This document shows positions 6,946 to 7,450 of a stretch of DNA of 7,450 nt, piece after piece. Within the stretch, counting starts at the first letter, position 1. The number at the start of each line of letters is the position of its first letter. The notes beneath the pieces are model-generated. The model had not been told where the DNA came from and did not search any database. It saw only the letters and a program-made list of their open reading frames with translations. Both the position numbers and the translations under genes were made by a program. Source of the DNA: an uncultured Verrucomicrobiota bacterium (GTDB taxonomy: Bacteria; Verrucomicrobiota; Verrucomicrobiia; Methylacidiphilales; Verrucolacustridaceae); the NCBI GenBank assembly GCA_903905395.1, contig CAIVGD010000251.1:1-7450 (forward strand), read 5' to 3'.

Positions 6946-7450
6946 CTACCGAAAAGCCAATCTTCTAATTTTCACGCCCAGCTTTGCGGAAAGCTTCTCC
7001 TTTAACTCCATCCTTCGCGCAATCTCGTGGCGCCGCGTGGAACTCAAACAACGAATCCACGCCACACCCTTGAATCCATGGATGTACTCCAACATCGATT
7101 CCTGGGCCGTCTCCTCTCCAGCCACCGCCGCCCACACCTCCTGCAATCGGATCTGCCCACCTCGAACCCGGTTCTCCACCTTTTCCACCACCTCAGCCAT
7201 CAATCGCCTCCGCACGCTCATCGCTTTGGCTTTGAGATCCGGCTTAAATTCCAAACCCGCCTGCCCCGCCGCTTTCCCGTACAACTCCAACTCCCGCGGA
7301 GTCATCCCCCTCCCATGGGCTTCACGGAATGCTTCGCGCAAACCCGCCGCCGTCGCCTCGCTTGCGGCCATCCTCTCATACGTTCTGCGTTCAATCCTCA
7401 GTTGATCCATATCGCTGGCGGCCTTCCTCCCCAACAGTTCCACCTGCACC
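6946..7450 (-). CDS. DUF721 / DciA-like protein, 5' end beyond the window
   Basis: The C-terminal 80 or so residues resemble DUF721, the family that includes DciA, the ancestral bacterial loader or operator of DnaB. Features seen are the VWAAVAGEETAQES segment (family pattern: Trp, then VG and polar residues), a beta-strand region ending in AWIRCLSS, a helix ARRMELKEKLSAKLG, and the family-style ending VKIRRLAFR before a TAG stop at 6948-6946. The upstream part, about 76 charged residues, is helical in character, contains GMTPRELELYGKAAG and is not recognised. The frame is open to the window edge, so the true start may lie outside; an ATG at 7221 could start a short version with DUF721 alone. 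The gene converges on dnaB, and the corrected stops are only 42 bases apart. Adjacency to dnaB fits a helicase-loading role, but the family call rests on pattern memory. Confidence 0.6.
   Translation of the reverse strand, partial: VQVELLGRKAASDMDQLRIERRTYERMAASEATAAGLREAFREAHGRGMTPRELELYGKAAGQAGLEFKPDLKAKAMSVRRRLMAEVVEKVENRVRGGQIRLQEVWAAVAGEETAQESMLEYIHGFKGVAWIRCLSSTRRHEIARRMELKEKLSAKLGVKIRRLAFR

Noticed and set aside
6904..7405. A novel C-terminal domain of DnaB
   Set aside because: The sequence is the antisense of the DUF721-like gene and is reached only after a frameshift; the true DnaB ending is found in another frame.

Overview
The window is a compact, GC-rich stretch of chromosome from a bacterium. 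Codons strongly prefer C or G at the third position. Most starts lack a clear Shine-Dalgarno site; only trxB has a strong one. The genes are housekeeping genes. An acetolactate synthase of plant-like sequence type, a TrxB with an unusual FAD loop and a cNMP-FHA fusion protein together suggest Verrucomicrobiota or a neighbour in the PVC group. That placement is an inference from remembered sequence patterns, not a measured one.

Layout from left to right. At 1-605 (-) is the N-terminal two thirds of thioredoxin reductase (trxB), cut by the window edge. Divergent from it at 726-1106 (+) is a small all-alpha dUTPase. A likely hairpin terminator follows, then at 1180-3006 (+) a complete acetolactate synthase large subunit with no ilvN beside it. 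At 3075-4016 (-) is a protein made of a cyclic-nucleotide-binding domain, a Pro/Ala/Val linker and an FHA domain. A short divergent gap holding an uninterrupted run of 11 G leads to 4102-4653 (+), a lipoprotein with a TlpA/thioredoxin fold that has lost both active-site cysteines. Convergent with it at 4696-5277 (-) is a Maf nucleotide pyrophosphatase, whose probable terminator overlaps the end of the lipoprotein gene. Divergent from maf is the replicative helicase dnaB, starting near 5423 (+). Convergent with dnaB at 6946-7450 (-) is a gene, cut by the right edge, whose C-terminus looks like DUF721/DciA, the DnaB loader family.

Strand alternates at almost every gene (-,+,+,-,+,-,+,-), so most genes are probably transcribed alone and there is no sign of a multigene operon. 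Functional links are loose: dUTPase and Maf both clean the nucleotide pool, DnaB and the DciA-like protein would act together at the replication fork, and TrxB belongs to thiol redox balance.

The main annotation correction concerns dnaB. The open frame runs to 7405, but the helicase homology leaves that frame near 6851-6853 and continues in another one to a stop at 6901-6903. A one-base deletion (mutation or sequencing error) has joined DnaB to about 170 codons of meaningless sequence antisense to the DciA-like gene. I saw no mobile element, CRISPR array, tRNA or rRNA, and no obvious new multigene system.
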